64,000 nucleotides of DNA from Fidelibacterota bacterium (lineage in GTDB: Bacteria; Marinisomatota; Marinisomatia; Marinisomatales; S15-B10), in the NCBI GenBank assembly GCA_002715465.1, contig PAYY01000031.1:21030-85029 (forward strand), read 5' to 3'. The notes below the pieces were generated by a model that was given only the letters and a program-made list of their open reading frames with translations, ran no database searches and had not been told where the DNA came from. The position numbers were made by a program, and so were the translations under genes. Of this stretch, positions 29,417 to 38,503 are shown one piece after another; positions within the stretch are counted from its first letter, which is position 1; each line of letters begins with the position of its first letter.

Positions 29417-31621
29417 ATGTGCAAATATTTCTCAAAAGCTACTTTAGTATTTTTCTGTTTTTTCATATTGTATAATTCTCTTCAGGCTAAAGACTTTAGT
29501 AGAGTTTTAGGAGTTGTAATAGATAATGAAACCGAGGTTGGTCTTCCAAATGCAAATGTAATTATTCCAATGCTTGATATAGGAACTTCTACAGATGAGT
29601 CAGGCGCCTTTACTTTAAATAAGATTCCCAAAGGATCTTATCGTATTGAAGTTAGTATTATTGGTTACAAAAGAAATATTATAACTCTGGATTTATTAGA
29701 TGATGAAATTAGTTTGAGGATTAAACTAGACTTGGAACCTCTTCTCATGGATAAGGTTGAAGTTCAGGGGCTTATAACCTCGCGCCTTTCCACAGAAAAG
29801 GTTGAGGTTATAACCGGAGATCAAATATCCAAGCAGGAGATTCAATCCCTTTCGGAATTGCTAGAGTCAGTTCCTGGTGTTGATGTTCAAACTGCATACT
29901 CACTTGGCAGGAATGTAAATGTTTCAATCCGAGGTTCATCTGATTTTAAGCCCGGCGGATATAACAACCGGGTTCTTTTATTATTGGATGGTTTTCCCAT
30001 CTTAATTCCTAATAGTGGGGGAGCTGATTGGAATGCTGTTCCAATGAATAATATCCAACGTGTAGAAGTTTTACATGGTCCGGCATCAGCTCTTTATGGT
30101 CAAAATTCAATGGGTGGAGTTATTAATCTAATTACAAATAACTCAAAATTATCTAATCCTCCTTCAGCATCTATTTCTTTTGGAAGCTATGCTTCCAAAA
30201 AGTTAAATGCTTCCGGGGGTTTTTCTTATGGTTCTTGGAAAGCTTTCGGAGATTTAAGTACAATCTCAACTGATGGTCATCGCTTCAATGCTAATGCTGA
30301 TCTACTTCGATTTTCAGGAAAACTAGAACAGAAGAAAAAGAATGGTACATCTTTATCTTTCTCTTCAATCTTAACAGAGTCTCGAACAGGTCATCCTGGA
30401 TTTATAGCCCCACAGAGACCTTCTCTTATCTCTTATAGATTGTCATCTCGATCATCTCGGTATTTCCAATTTCATCATCAAAGTAAACTTAATAATAGGA
30501 TCTCCTTAAATAATTCATTAGCTGTCCACAGTTTCCTTACTAATTATAATGATCGTGAAGATACCCCTACTGAAGAAATAGAGGGTAAGACAAGATATGA
30601 TGATTTAAGTATTGCTGCTCGAACGGAATTGTTTTCAATGATGTCTTCTAGTATGATGGTAATTTCTGGATTTGAAGGGAGCCTTGATCGATCTGATGTT
30701 ACCGTTATGAACCCTATGTATGGTATTCCAACCCAGCAAACAGCGGCTTCTTTCATTCAGGCTAGAAAATCTATTGGTGGTGGATGGTCAATAGTTTCAG
30801 GTTTAAGAGCTGATTTTCGACGTGTAGATCCGGGAAATAATTTTACTCCGCGCATTTTTAAAGCAATTTCTCCAAAAGTCTCTATCAGTTATCGTGAACC
30901 ATCTCGCAGGCTAATGAATATTTCGCTTAATAAGGGGTTTAGAGCACCATCATTTTCTGAATTATATCTTTTACATACAAGCCCATATGGTCTTTTCCTT
31001 CAGGGAACTCCTACGCTCAATCCAGAATCAGTATGGGCATTAGAGTTAGGATACAAGCATGAACATTCTAGGGATCTATTTTGGAAGACTCAAGTTTACC
31101 ACAATCGTTATAGTGATATGATAGATTTTGTTTACGCCATTCCTGTGAAAGCTAAGAATTGGCAGAGTATTAGTGCTACAGGAGGTGAATTCCAAGTAAG
31201 TAAAAGATTAAATGATGATTTTCGAATATTAGTTAATTATAGTTATCTAAAGATGAAAGATCTTAAGGGAGAGGCCACTTTACTGTATAGGCCTAGCCAT
31301 AAAATTAATAGTACTTTTTCATACCAGCATAAGAAAGGAAGGATCTCTTTCTCTGGACGTTTTGTTTCTAGACAGCGATATGAGGATTTTCTTTCTGATG
31401 ATTATGATATTATTAATGGGCGAGTTATTTTTCCACTTATGTGGTTGCCGAGCCGTTTTCTGGCCAATACCAATTTATCATACAGATTTCGGTCTATAGA
31501 GTTTTCCATAAAAGTGGAAAATATTTTTGATACTGATTACGAACTTATCCAGAATTATCCTATGCAAGGACGAACCTGGATGCTCACATTGTCAAGTAAA
31601 ATAAATCAAAAAGGAGTATAA
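29417..31621 (+). CDS. TonB-dependent receptor with carboxypeptidase-like N-terminal domain
   Basis: 734 residues: signal peptide (about 1-24), carboxypeptidase regulatory-like domain (about 28-112), plug (about 115-240; SIRGSSDFKPGGYNNRVLLL and RVEVLHGPASALYGQNSMGG) and barrel with the motif GFRAPSFSELYL and later NPESVWALELGY. The pattern fits small-molecule receptors (siderophore or cobalamin-like). The start is ATG at 29417. It lies in an operon with TetR (4-base gap) and a lipoprotein (1-base gap). Substrate unknown; iron is suggested only by the ferritin that follows. Confidence 0.87.
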   Translation: MCKYFSKATLVFFCFFILYNSLQAKDFSRVLGVVIDNETEVGLPNANVIIPMLDIGTSTDESGAFTLNKIPKGSYRIEVSIIGYKRNIITLDLLDDEISLRIKLDLEPLLMDKVEVQGLITSRLSTEKVEVITGDQISKQEIQSLSELLESVPGVDVQTAYSLGRNVNVSIRGSSDFKPGGYNNRVLLLLDGFPILIPNSGGADWNAVPMNNIQRVEVLHGPASALYGQNSMGGVINLITNNSKLSNPPSASISFGSYASKKLNASGGFSYGSWKAFGDLSTISTDGHRFNANADLLRFSGKLEQKKKNGTSLSFSSILTESRTGHPGFIAPQRPSLISYRLSSRSSRYFQFHHQSKLNNRISLNNSLAVHSFLTNYNDREDTPTEEIEGKTRYDDLSIAARTELFSMMSSSMMVISGFEGSLDRSDVTVMNPMYGIPTQQTAASFIQARKSIGGGWSIVSGLRADFRRVDPGNNFTPRIFKAISPKVSISYREPSRRLMNISLNKGFRAPSFSELYLLHTSPYGLFLQGTPTLNPESVWALELGYKHEHSRDLFWKTQVYHNRYSDMIDFVYAIPVKAKNWQSISATGGEFQVSKRLNDDFRILVNYSYLKMKDLKGEATLLYRPSHKINSTFSYQHKKGRISFSGRFVSRQRYEDFLSDDYDIINGRVIFPLMWLPSRFLANTNLSYRFRSIEFSIKVENIFDTDYELIQNYPMQGRTWMLTLSSKINQKGV

Positions 31622-31622
31622 A

Positions 31623-32099
31623 GTGACAAAGAATGCTTTAACAAATACAACTTTATTTGCTATTTTTGGAATTCTGTTGTTTTCTGCATGTGAAGACTCA
31701 GAAGCTGAAGCAACGCCAGAATCAGCAAATATATCTGGTGTAATAACTTTTGAAGGTGATTGGCCAGCTGAAGGTCTTGTATTTATTTCATTAAACGCTG
31801 AATGGCCTCCAACAAGTTCTGGACCTCCATATTCTGTTACATCTTTAACTGAATCTGTCGTTTCTTATGATTATAATTTTGAAGATGTGGCTTTCGGAGA
31901 ATATGGCGCTATTACCGTTTCCTGGAAAGATCCTAACAATGAAAATCCTGCTACTAATCAGCATGTCATTGGGGCTTATGGAGGATCAATACAGGCAGGA
32001 TTTATGGATGCTACAAAAATGACATTTTCGCAAGATAATTATGAATTAAAGGAAGCAAATTTTGTGGCTAATTTCCGTTATATCACACCTTCCGAATAA
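31623..32099 (+). CDS. Small lipoprotein of unknown function, receptor-associated
   Basis: 158 residues. The N-terminus is a lipoprotein signal with lipobox FSAC (Cys23), followed by a short acidic linker and a compact, probably all-beta domain (ANISGVITFEGDWPAEGLVF to the end). No known catalytic motif is seen. It starts with GTG one base after the TonB-receptor stop, so it is almost certainly cotranslated with it and may bind the same ligand or assist the receptor. I do not recognise a named family. Confidence 0.8.
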   Translation: MTKNALTNTTLFAIFGILLFSACEDSEAEATPESANISGVITFEGDWPAEGLVFISLNAEWPPTSSGPPYSVTSLTESVVSYDYNFEDVAFGEYGAITVSWKDPNNENPATNQHVIGAYGGSIQAGFMDATKMTFSQDNYELKEANFVANFRYITPSE

Positions 32100-32106
32100 A
32101 AAAGCA

Positions 32107-32149
32107 CTTCTCACATATCGAATTTCTTTAGTTCGGTATGTGAGAAATC
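32107..32149. terminator. Long hairpin after the TetR-receptor-lipoprotein operon
   Basis: TTCTCACATATCGAA and TTCGGTATGTGAGAA form about 15 base pairs (one G-U) around a 9-base loop, 8 bases after the lipoprotein stop. No T run follows on the plus strand, while A-rich sequence precedes it. It may terminate minus-strand transcripts or protect the 3' end of the plus-strand mRNA. Confidence 0.5.
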
Positions 32150-32196
32150 AACCATTGTATTTAAATTTTATAATAAGTAATACAAAGGTATAAGTC

Positions 32197-32715
32197 ATGA
32201 AATCAAAAAAAGTAATAGAAAAGCTTAATGATCAGATTAGTTTAGAGCAAATTGCTTCACAAGCTTATCTTGGAATGGCTATGTGGTCTGAACAAAATTC
32301 CTTTGAGGGTGCTGCGAACTTCTTTTATGCCCAATCTGATGAAGAGCGAAGCCACATGTTAAAGATAGTTCGATATATAAACAGTATTGGTGCTGAAGCC
32401 ATTATCAGCAGTGTTGATGGGGCCTCAACTAATTATTCTTCACTTGATGCATTAGTTTCGCAAGGCTTAGAAAATGAAAAAAGAGTTACAGCTGCAATAC
32501 ATGAATTGAGTACTGTTGCATTAGCTGAGGGTGATTATCAATCATTTAATTTCCTTCAGTGGTTTATTGTTGAACAAGCTGAGGAGGAGCAGAAATTTCA
32601 GACAATAATTGATAAGTTTGAATTACTCGGAACTGACGGGAGAGCTCTTTATTCCGTTGATAAATTCATGGGTAGAATGTCTACTTCTGAAACTGAAGAA
32701 GAAATCTCTAGCTAA
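32197..32715 (+). CDS. ftnA: Ferritin (FtnA type, non-heme)
   Basis: Iron-storage cage protein of 172 residues forming a four-helix bundle. Ferroxidase ligands are visible: Glu in SLEQIASQAY, Glu and His in DEERSHM, Glu in the third helix (GLENEKRV) and the EQAEEEQ stretch on the fourth helix. No heme-binding Met typical of bacterioferritin is evident. It has its own 97-base upstream gap and no TGAGA-N5-TCTCA operator, so it may be regulated differently from the neighbouring receptor. Confidence 0.93.
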   Translation: MKSKKVIEKLNDQISLEQIASQAYLGMAMWSEQNSFEGAANFFYAQSDEERSHMLKIVRYINSIGAEAIISSVDGASTNYSSLDALVSQGLENEKRVTAAIHELSTVALAEGDYQSFNFLQWFIVEQAEEEQKFQTIIDKFELLGTDGRALYSVDKFMGRMSTSETEEEISS

Positions 32716-32795
32716 TATTAATTAAAATATTTTCAGTTTTATTTAAGTCCAACCATCTAAAAAATTATATAAATAGGATATAATTAGTCTAATAG

Positions 32796-32808
32796 GACTA
32801 AAATAGTC
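32796..32808. promoter_or_regulatory. 13-base palindrome GACTAAAATAGTC, copy 2
   Basis: Identical to the copy at 28455-28467, 10 bases before TTGCAA of the promoter below. It is embedded in further symmetry: TTAGTC-N6-GACTAA overlaps it, and TTAGGCCTAA lies at 32834-32843. Centre about 52 bases before the predicted start. Confidence 0.6.
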
Positions 32809-32818
32809 TAATTAATGC

Positions 32819-32853
32819 TTGCAATAAAAATTAATTAGGCCTAAAATCGTTCA
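32819..32853 (+). promoter_or_regulatory. Predicted promoter of the FecA-like operon
   Basis: TTGCAA at 32819-32824, exactly 17 bases, then TAAAAT at 32842-32847 predict a start at about 32853-32855. That coincides with the ATG of the small lipoprotein gene (32853) and with the operator, so the mRNA may be leaderless. Confidence 0.55.
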
Positions 32854-33071
32854 TGAGAATGAGTCTCAGTATAGAAAAAATAGATTGCAAACGACTTGCT
32901 GTAATTTGTTCAATAATTGCAGCATCGATTACTGAAATAGGATGTGAGGATGATCCAATATTAAATCCTCAAACTAGTGAAGAGGAAAAGGGTAGTTATG
33001 GTTTTCTTTTTATTGAAGATGAAGATAATTCTTTGCATGAAAACTCAACTAATAACCCAGAATTATTTTAA
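32853..33071 (+). CDS. Small exported lipoprotein-like peptide preceding a TonB receptor
   Basis: 72 residues. A basic start (CKR) and a hydrophobic run lead to Cys31 (ITEIGC, an imperfect lipobox), then a short acidic, Asn-rich tail ending in NNPELF. No family is recognised. The ATG at 32853 or 32859 lies inside the Fur-type operator, so the coding start and the operator share sequence. It ends 10 bases before the receptor start. Position suggests a small accessory to iron-complex uptake. Without homologues, translation is not certain. Confidence 0.55.
   Translation: MRMSLSIEKIDCKRLAVICSIIAASITEIGCEDDPILNPQTSEEEKGSYGFLFIEDEDNSLHENSTNNPELF
32854..32868. promoter_or_regulatory. Fur-type 7-1-7 operator, copy 2
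   Basis: TGAGAATGAGTCTCA, differing from copy 3 before fur at one position and from copy 1 at two. It begins 6 bases after the -10 element, the same spacing as at 28514. Confidence 0.65.
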
Positions 33072-33081
33072 AGTTAATTTC

Positions 33082-35550
33082 ATGACTCGCTTAGCTTATA
33101 TCTTTTTTCCCATATTTATTTTTTCGTCTTATTCATCAGCCAACAATCAAGAAACCTCCATTTCTGGTACAGTTTATAGAAATGAAGAGGCTGTTCCTCT
33201 TCAAGGTGCAAATGTAACATTGATACACAATAATGGAAATGAATATGGAATGTCAACTGATGAAAATGGGTTTTTTGCTATAACAGATTTAAATCCTGGA
33301 ATCTATTCTATTAAGATTAGTTTTATTGGTTTTGAAGATTATACTGAAAATGTAAATATAGAATTCGGTAGCCTATATAAAATTGATGCTATTTTATCAA
33401 TAGAACCTATCCAAATGACACAGTTGGAAATTATAAGCAAAGTTGATAGTTCATATTATAATTTGCCAGGTGCTGCTACTATTCTTGATGTAGAAACATT
33501 AAAACTAATTAATCCAATTGGAACTCAAGAAATGCTTGAACATATACCTGGAATAAATGGATATGCAGATGATGGTATAGGAAATTCCAGAATAAGTATT
33601 GGCATAAGAGGTCTAAACCCTAGAAGAAGCTCTAGGGTATTAATCCTAGAAGATGGTATTCCAATCCAGCCCGCATTATATGTTTATCCAAATATGTACT
33701 ATAATCCACCCGCAGAGCGAATTAGTAGGCTTGAGATAATTAAAGGTAGTGGATCAATAGCTTATGGTCCTCAAACCATGGGAGGCGTAATAAATTATTT
33801 TACAAAACGACCAAGAAATGAATTTGGTGGTTTATTAAGATTAACAGCAGGAGAAAATGGTTACAACAGTATATTTACAGAGTTTGGTGGATGGGGTAGT
33901 GGTAATATTAAACCTGAACTTCAAATATTATATAAAAAAGGAGATGGATTTAGAGAAAATAATAATTTTGAACAGATCAATGGGACGTTCAAAATAAATT
34001 ATATAAAAAATTCTAATAAAAATATATACCTAAAAGGCAATATAAATTATGAAAACTCCAATGCCACTTATACTGGACTTACTAAATGGTCTTTTGATAA
34101 TAATCCAAGATTTAATCCAAAAAAGGATGATAATTTTAAAGTATTTCGTTCCGCAATTGATTTAATTCAATACAATCGAATTAATTCAAGATTAAATAAA
34201 ACTTCTAAGGCTTTCATTAGTTTTTTTGATAGACGATGGTGGAGAGAAAATGATGTTTTTATTAAAGCTCAAGATTTAGATAAAGAGAATGCAAAACCTC
34301 AACCATATTATAATACAGGTGATCTTGTGCGAATTGGTAATGGGAAAGACAATTTTGGAATTTTACGAACCTTCTACGTTGTGGGATATGAACAATCTTA
34401 TGAATTAAAACATTCATTTTTTGGCTTTTCATCAAAATTAAATACTGGTTGGAGGATTTATTGGGAAAGATTTATTGATGATAAAAAAACAGGTTTATCC
34501 ACTGATGCGAGAGAAGGTATATACTATACTGGTGAAATTGAAGATCCAACCATAGTAGGTCAAAGTCATCACTATGAGACTACAGCTATATCAGGTCATA
34601 TATCAGATTATTTTAATTTAGGTAGTTTTTCTTTTAGACCTGGGCTACGTATTGAAATATTTGAACAGGAAAGGATCAATAGATTAGCAGGAGCAATTTA
34701 TCAAGATAAGTTCCAATATATGTTGTTGCCTGGTATTGGTTTTACAAAGAAAATCACTGACATTTCAATATTTGGAGGGATCCATAGAGGCTTTACGCCT
34801 CCTTCAAGTGGTGCTTTAAAAATACTCAATTTTGGTGAAAATATTGAAGAAGAGTCAGGTCTTGATTTGGATTCAGAAAAAAGTTGGAATAAAGAGTTGG
34901 GATTGAGAGGTGATTTTTCATTAATTAATTTTGAATTATCTAGTTTTATAACTGATATAGAAAACCTTGTTGCGGCTGGGAGAGGTACAGCTTTTAAAAA
35001 CCTAGGTAAAGTATCAAGTAATGGATTGGAAGTGAGAAGTTTATTAAAATTTTCAAATATATTACCGGTTTTGCCTAATTTTGATTTTTCATATACTTTT
35101 CTTCGAACAGAAGTAATAGATGGGACAATAATATCAAACGTAGCTGGATCATATGGATCTGAAATAAGTATTAATGGAAAAAAACTACCTTATGCACCGA
35201 CACATACAATTAATTTTGGTATAATAATTGAGCCTTTTTCAAATTTTTCATTACGATCAGATATTCGTTATGTTGGGAAGGTATTTACTGATTTTGAAAA
35301 TATTGAAGAGTCTGACAATATTGGTGTCACAGGTTCAATACCATCTTATAGAATCATAAATCTTTCTTGCAATTACAATTTTAATACTAATGTAAGATTT
35401 TTCTTTTCAGGAAAAAATATAACAGATGAGATCTATATAGGTTCTCGTTTGCACTCTAACCCAGGACAGAAGAATGCAAATATAAGTTCAGGAATATTAC
35501 CTGGACCAAGACGTCAATTAAATTTAGGTATTGAATATTATTTTAATTAA
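33082..35550 (+). CDS. TonB-dependent receptor, FecA-like, with carboxypeptidase-like N-terminal domain
   Basis: 822 residues from the ATG at 33082, which gives a clean signal peptide (TRLAYIFFPIFIFSSYSSA). The frame is open further upstream to 32977 but that part overlaps the preceding gene in another frame. Domains: regulatory-like about 25-115, plug about 125-250 (IGIRGLNPRRSSRVLILEDG, RLEIIKGSGSIAYGPQTMGG), then a long barrel ending in Asn. The plug and barrel resemble ferric-citrate type receptors (FecA). An operator of the type found before fur, two genes of iron flavour after it and ferritin before it all support iron-complex uptake. No signalling domain is obvious. Confidence 0.87.
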   Translation: MTRLAYIFFPIFIFSSYSSANNQETSISGTVYRNEEAVPLQGANVTLIHNNGNEYGMSTDENGFFAITDLNPGIYSIKISFIGFEDYTENVNIEFGSLYKIDAILSIEPIQMTQLEIISKVDSSYYNLPGAATILDVETLKLINPIGTQEMLEHIPGINGYADDGIGNSRISIGIRGLNPRRSSRVLILEDGIPIQPALYVYPNMYYNPPAERISRLEIIKGSGSIAYGPQTMGGVINYFTKRPRNEFGGLLRLTAGENGYNSIFTEFGGWGSGNIKPELQILYKKGDGFRENNNFEQINGTFKINYIKNSNKNIYLKGNINYENSNATYTGLTKWSFDNNPRFNPKKDDNFKVFRSAIDLIQYNRINSRLNKTSKAFISFFDRRWWRENDVFIKAQDLDKENAKPQPYYNTGDLVRIGNGKDNFGILRTFYVVGYEQSYELKHSFFGFSSKLNTGWRIYWERFIDDKKTGLSTDAREGIYYTGEIEDPTIVGQSHHYETTAISGHISDYFNLGSFSFRPGLRIEIFEQERINRLAGAIYQDKFQYMLLPGIGFTKKITDISIFGGIHRGFTPPSSGALKILNFGENIEEESGLDLDSEKSWNKELGLRGDFSLINFELSSFITDIENLVAAGRGTAFKNLGKVSSNGLEVRSLLKFSNILPVLPNFDFSYTFLRTEVIDGTIISNVAGSYGSEISINGKKLPYAPTHTINFGIIIEPFSNFSLRSDIRYVGKVFTDFENIEESDNIGVTGSIPSYRIINLSCNYNFNTNVRFFFSGKNITDEIYIGSRLHSNPGQKNANISSGILPGPRRQLNLGIEYYFN

Positions 35551-35583
35551 AGGAGGAAAAATATGGAAAATATTTTCAAATAA
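35551..35583 (+). other. Micro-ORF with a perfect Shine-Dalgarno sequence
   Basis: AGGAGG at 35551-35556 is followed after 6 bases by ATG (35563) and only six sense codons before TAA (35581-35583), overlapping the palindrome GAAAATATTTTC. It lies right after the receptor stop and before the DUF4856-like gene. It may be a regulatory mini-ORF, a decayed gene start, or chance. Confidence 0.35.
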
Positions 35584-35643
35584 ATACGACCAAATTTATC
35601 TTATAATATTCTTGTTAATTGTTAATAAACTAAAGGAAGAGAA

Positions 35644-37011
35644 ATGAAAATAAATCAATTAAGCTATATTACTAAGTTTATAATATTAAGCTTAGTTATA
35701 TTTGCTTGTGAAGAAGAAAAAAATGAAGAAGCTGCTGTTGTAGTGGAAGAGGAAGAAGAAGTTATTGAAGAAGAAGAAGAAGATAACTCAATTTCTACTC
35801 CTACATCATATGTTTTTTCTAGTCGTTTTTTAGATGATGGATCGAGCAGTGTGAGTTATTCAGGACAAACTGTACGTAATCTTCTATTAAACGACCTGAA
35901 AATTTTAACAGATTCCCCATCAAAATCTGGTGGAACAGCAGTTACGGAAGAAAGTATGTTGCAGTTGTATGATTATGATGATTCATATGATCTTACGACA
36001 AGGACAAGTCCAGATACTCCAGCTTTAGAGAGTAAATATTCATCAATATCGACTGGAAAGAATCTAATTGGTAAGATGGATAGCGATGTAGTGATTGGTT
36101 ATGATAAAACAGCTGATGAATTAGTAAAAGAATGGATAGCTGAAATTGCTAGTCTATCTTCAAATTCGGATAACTTAGAAACTCACCTTGCATACACCTC
36201 AGCTGAAGGATTAAACTTGTCTCAAATGATCAATAAAACTCTTTTAGGAGCTGTTCCATATTCTCAAGGAACATCAAACTATTTGGCTAGTTTGGAAGAT
36301 GATGGTAATGCTGAAGCAAAATCTGATGGCGGATCGTATTCAGAGATGGAACATCATTGGGATGAAGCATTTGGTTACTTTGGAGCCGCTCGTGATTATA
36401 ATACAGGTTATTCAGATGACAATGATAGAAAATCAGGTCCATATTTTGATTCAAATGGCGATGGAGCAATTGATTTTAAATCAGAATATAATTTTGGAAT
36501 ATCTGTTAACGCAGCAAAGAGAGATGTCGGAGCAGCTGATGGACAAGTAGATTTTACTAAAGTAATTTTTGATGCTTTCTTAGAAGGAAGGACTTTAATT
36601 CACAATCAAGCAGCTATATCAGATATTCTGACACAGAGAGATATTATAGTCAACAATTGGGAAAAAGTTATTGCTGCAACCGTTGTGCATTATGTAAATG
36701 ATTGTATTGCTGATATGACAGCATTATACGAATCTGATAGTGACGCGGGTCCTTTGTCTGAAGGTGCAGCTACTTTAAATAAACATTGGGGAGAAATGAG
36801 AGGTTTTACCATAGCATTACAGTTTAATGATTTTAAATTGATATCAGATGCTGATTTAAAACTTCTGTCCGATACAATGGGATTAAAGCCTGTTTATCCA
36901 GCAGATGGTCAATCAACATTTGATGATTATAAAAGTGCATTAAGTACCACAGTAAAAAATACTTTACAAAGTGCTTATGATTTTTCAGATGAGAATATGG
37001 CTGGCTGGTAA
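35644..37011 (+). CDS. DUF4856-like (imelysin-like) lipoprotein
   Basis: 455 residues with a lipoprotein signal (lipobox IFAC, Cys22) and a Glu-rich linker of about 30 residues. A helical domain follows that includes SYSGQTVRNLLLNDLKIL and, near residue 237, HHWDEAFGYFG. The pattern matches what I recall of DUF4856, a family resembling imelysin/IrpA iron-regulated peptidase-like proteins (HxxE-type motif). The position just after a Fur-box-controlled FecA-like receptor supports a role in periplasmic or surface iron handling. A good ribosome site (AAGGAAGAG) precedes the ATG. A strong terminator follows. Confidence 0.72.
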   Translation: MKINQLSYITKFIILSLVIFACEEEKNEEAAVVVEEEEEVIEEEEEDNSISTPTSYVFSSRFLDDGSSSVSYSGQTVRNLLLNDLKILTDSPSKSGGTAVTEESMLQLYDYDDSYDLTTRTSPDTPALESKYSSISTGKNLIGKMDSDVVIGYDKTADELVKEWIAEIASLSSNSDNLETHLAYTSAEGLNLSQMINKTLLGAVPYSQGTSNYLASLEDDGNAEAKSDGGSYSEMEHHWDEAFGYFGAARDYNTGYSDDNDRKSGPYFDSNGDGAIDFKSEYNFGISVNAAKRDVGAADGQVDFTKVIFDAFLEGRTLIHNQAAISDILTQRDIIVNNWEKVIAATVVHYVNDCIADMTALYESDSDAGPLSEGAATLNKHWGEMRGFTIALQFNDFKLISDADLKLLSDTMGLKPVYPADGQSTFDDYKSALSTTVKNTLQSAYDFSDENMAGW

Positions 37012-37035
37012 AGTTCATTATAATAATAAAAAGAA

Positions 37036-37069
37036 AAGGGCTCTTAAAATAATTAGAGCCCTTTTTTTT
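37036..37069 (+). terminator. Strong intrinsic terminator after the DUF4856-like gene
   Basis: AAGGGCTCT (37036-37044) and AGAGCCCTT (37055-37063) form a 9-base stem with a 10-base loop, followed by a run of eight T. Confidence 0.9.
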
Positions 37070-37087
37070 GTAAATTTTTGTTGAAAT

Positions 37088-38503
37088 ATGAAAAAAACCC
37101 TTTATTATATAGCGATATTATTTATTTCAATTTTATTAAGGATGGCTTCGAGCATATACTATCCTGAGGATATAGATAGTTTAAGATTCGCATTAAGTAT
37201 AATTGAATTTGATATAACAAAACTTCAACCTCATTTTCCAGGATACATAGTTTTTTGTTCAATAGTAAAGGTGATATATTTTGTTACCAATAGTATTGGA
37301 TTAAGTTTTGCAATAGTTGGGGGATTGTCAGTTTTTTTAATAATATGGATTTCACACAAATTAATTGAGATAAAAGAATATTCCATAACCAGTGTATTTT
37401 GCACATTTATCATTTTATTAAACCCATTTATTTGGTTAATGAGCAATAGATATATGCCAGATCTTTTAGGCTCAGCATTTTGTTTACTTAGTTTTTACTT
37501 TTTAACAAAACTAAATAATAAAAAATTATTTATCATTATAGGTTATGGACTTATAGGTATTACAGCAGGAATAAAGCTTAGTTTTTTACCAATATTATTA
37601 ATTCCGTTTATTAATGGTTTAATTAATAAAGAAAAAATTATAATCAAACTTACAAGTTTTATAATAGGATCTTTGATTTGGATTATTCCAATGATTTATT
37701 CAACAGGGTTCATCAATATAATAGAATTTGGCTCAAAACATTTAGCGGGGCATTTTTTAGAATATGGTGGAACAATACTAGTTGAGATAAATCTTTTTGA
37801 TAGAATAATAATGATTATAAAAGCATTATGGGCAGATGGATTAGGAGGTTATTGGTTAAATCGAAACTTCATAACATATATAACCTCAATAAGTTTATTA
37901 GTTTTTATAATTTTTGGTTATCAAGAATTATTAAAAAGAAATAATGATTTAAATAAAAAACTTTTTTCTCTTTTAATACCTTATATAATCTGGATTTTTT
38001 TATTTCAGAATATTCTATATAAAGCAAGACATATACTTCCTGTATTATGTATAACTTTGATTTACTTGGTTTTAATATTTAAAGAAAATAATAAAACATC
38101 AAAAACGATCTTGATTAGTTCAATAATTTATTTGATTTCAATTAGTATGTTAACTAGCAAATTAATAAATCAGCATATAGATGGAACAGCAATCTATAAA
38201 GTAAAAAATTATTTAATTGAAAACCTAAAAGAAAAAACAATAGTTAGCATACCTTTAATAAATTATTATTTAAGAGCTAATAATTTGGATAGGGAATATG
38301 TTGATATAGATTTAAGTAATGAAAAAAAGAATTTTAAACAATTAGAAAAGTTAGAAGAATTTTATTTAATTGGGAATTTCCCTAATCACTTTAAGAATTG
38401 GGAAACTAAAGTTGATACTGTTTTTTACCACAATCCTTTTCTGAATAACATGTGGCCTGAAGTTCAGATTCATAGATTAAATCTTAATAAAATTTCAAAA
38501 TGA
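37088..38503 (+). CDS. GT-C type membrane glycosyltransferase-like protein
   Basis: 471 residues with about ten or more transmembrane helices. The first extracytoplasmic loop carries an acidic cluster (YYPEDIDSLRF, residues 24-34) like the DE/DD motif of GT-C and GT39 mannosyltransferases that use polyprenyl-phosphate sugars. The rest is unusually rich in Ile, Asn, Lys and Phe, more A+T-rich than its neighbours, which may reflect horizontal transfer. Its stop overlaps the next start by 4 bases, pairing it with a flavoprotein. Sugar and acceptor are unknown. Confidence 0.6.
   Translation: MKKTLYYIAILFISILLRMASSIYYPEDIDSLRFALSIIEFDITKLQPHFPGYIVFCSIVKVIYFVTNSIGLSFAIVGGLSVFLIIWISHKLIEIKEYSITSVFCTFIILLNPFIWLMSNRYMPDLLGSAFCLLSFYFLTKLNNKKLFIIIGYGLIGITAGIKLSFLPILLIPFINGLINKEKIIIKLTSFIIGSLIWIIPMIYSTGFINIIEFGSKHLAGHFLEYGGTILVEINLFDRIIMIIKALWADGLGGYWLNRNFITYITSISLLVFIIFGYQELLKRNNDLNKKLFSLLIPYIIWIFLFQNILYKARHILPVLCITLIYLVLIFKENNKTSKTILISSIIYLISISMLTSKLINQHIDGTAIYKVKNYLIENLKEKTIVSIPLINYYLRANNLDREYVDIDLSNEKKNFKQLEKLEEFYLIGNFPNHFKNWETKVDTVFYHNPFLNNMWPEVQIHRLNLNKISK

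Noticed and set aside
32977..33081. N-terminal extension of the FecA-like receptor frame
   Set aside because: The 35 added residues overlap the small lipoprotein gene in another frame and would hide the clean signal peptide starting at 33082.
36287..36550. Frames on both strands inside the DUF4856-like gene, rich in His/Met/Asn/Gln
   Set aside because: Biased composition is a by-product of the acidic, Asp/Asn-rich coding frame; no start signal or similarity.
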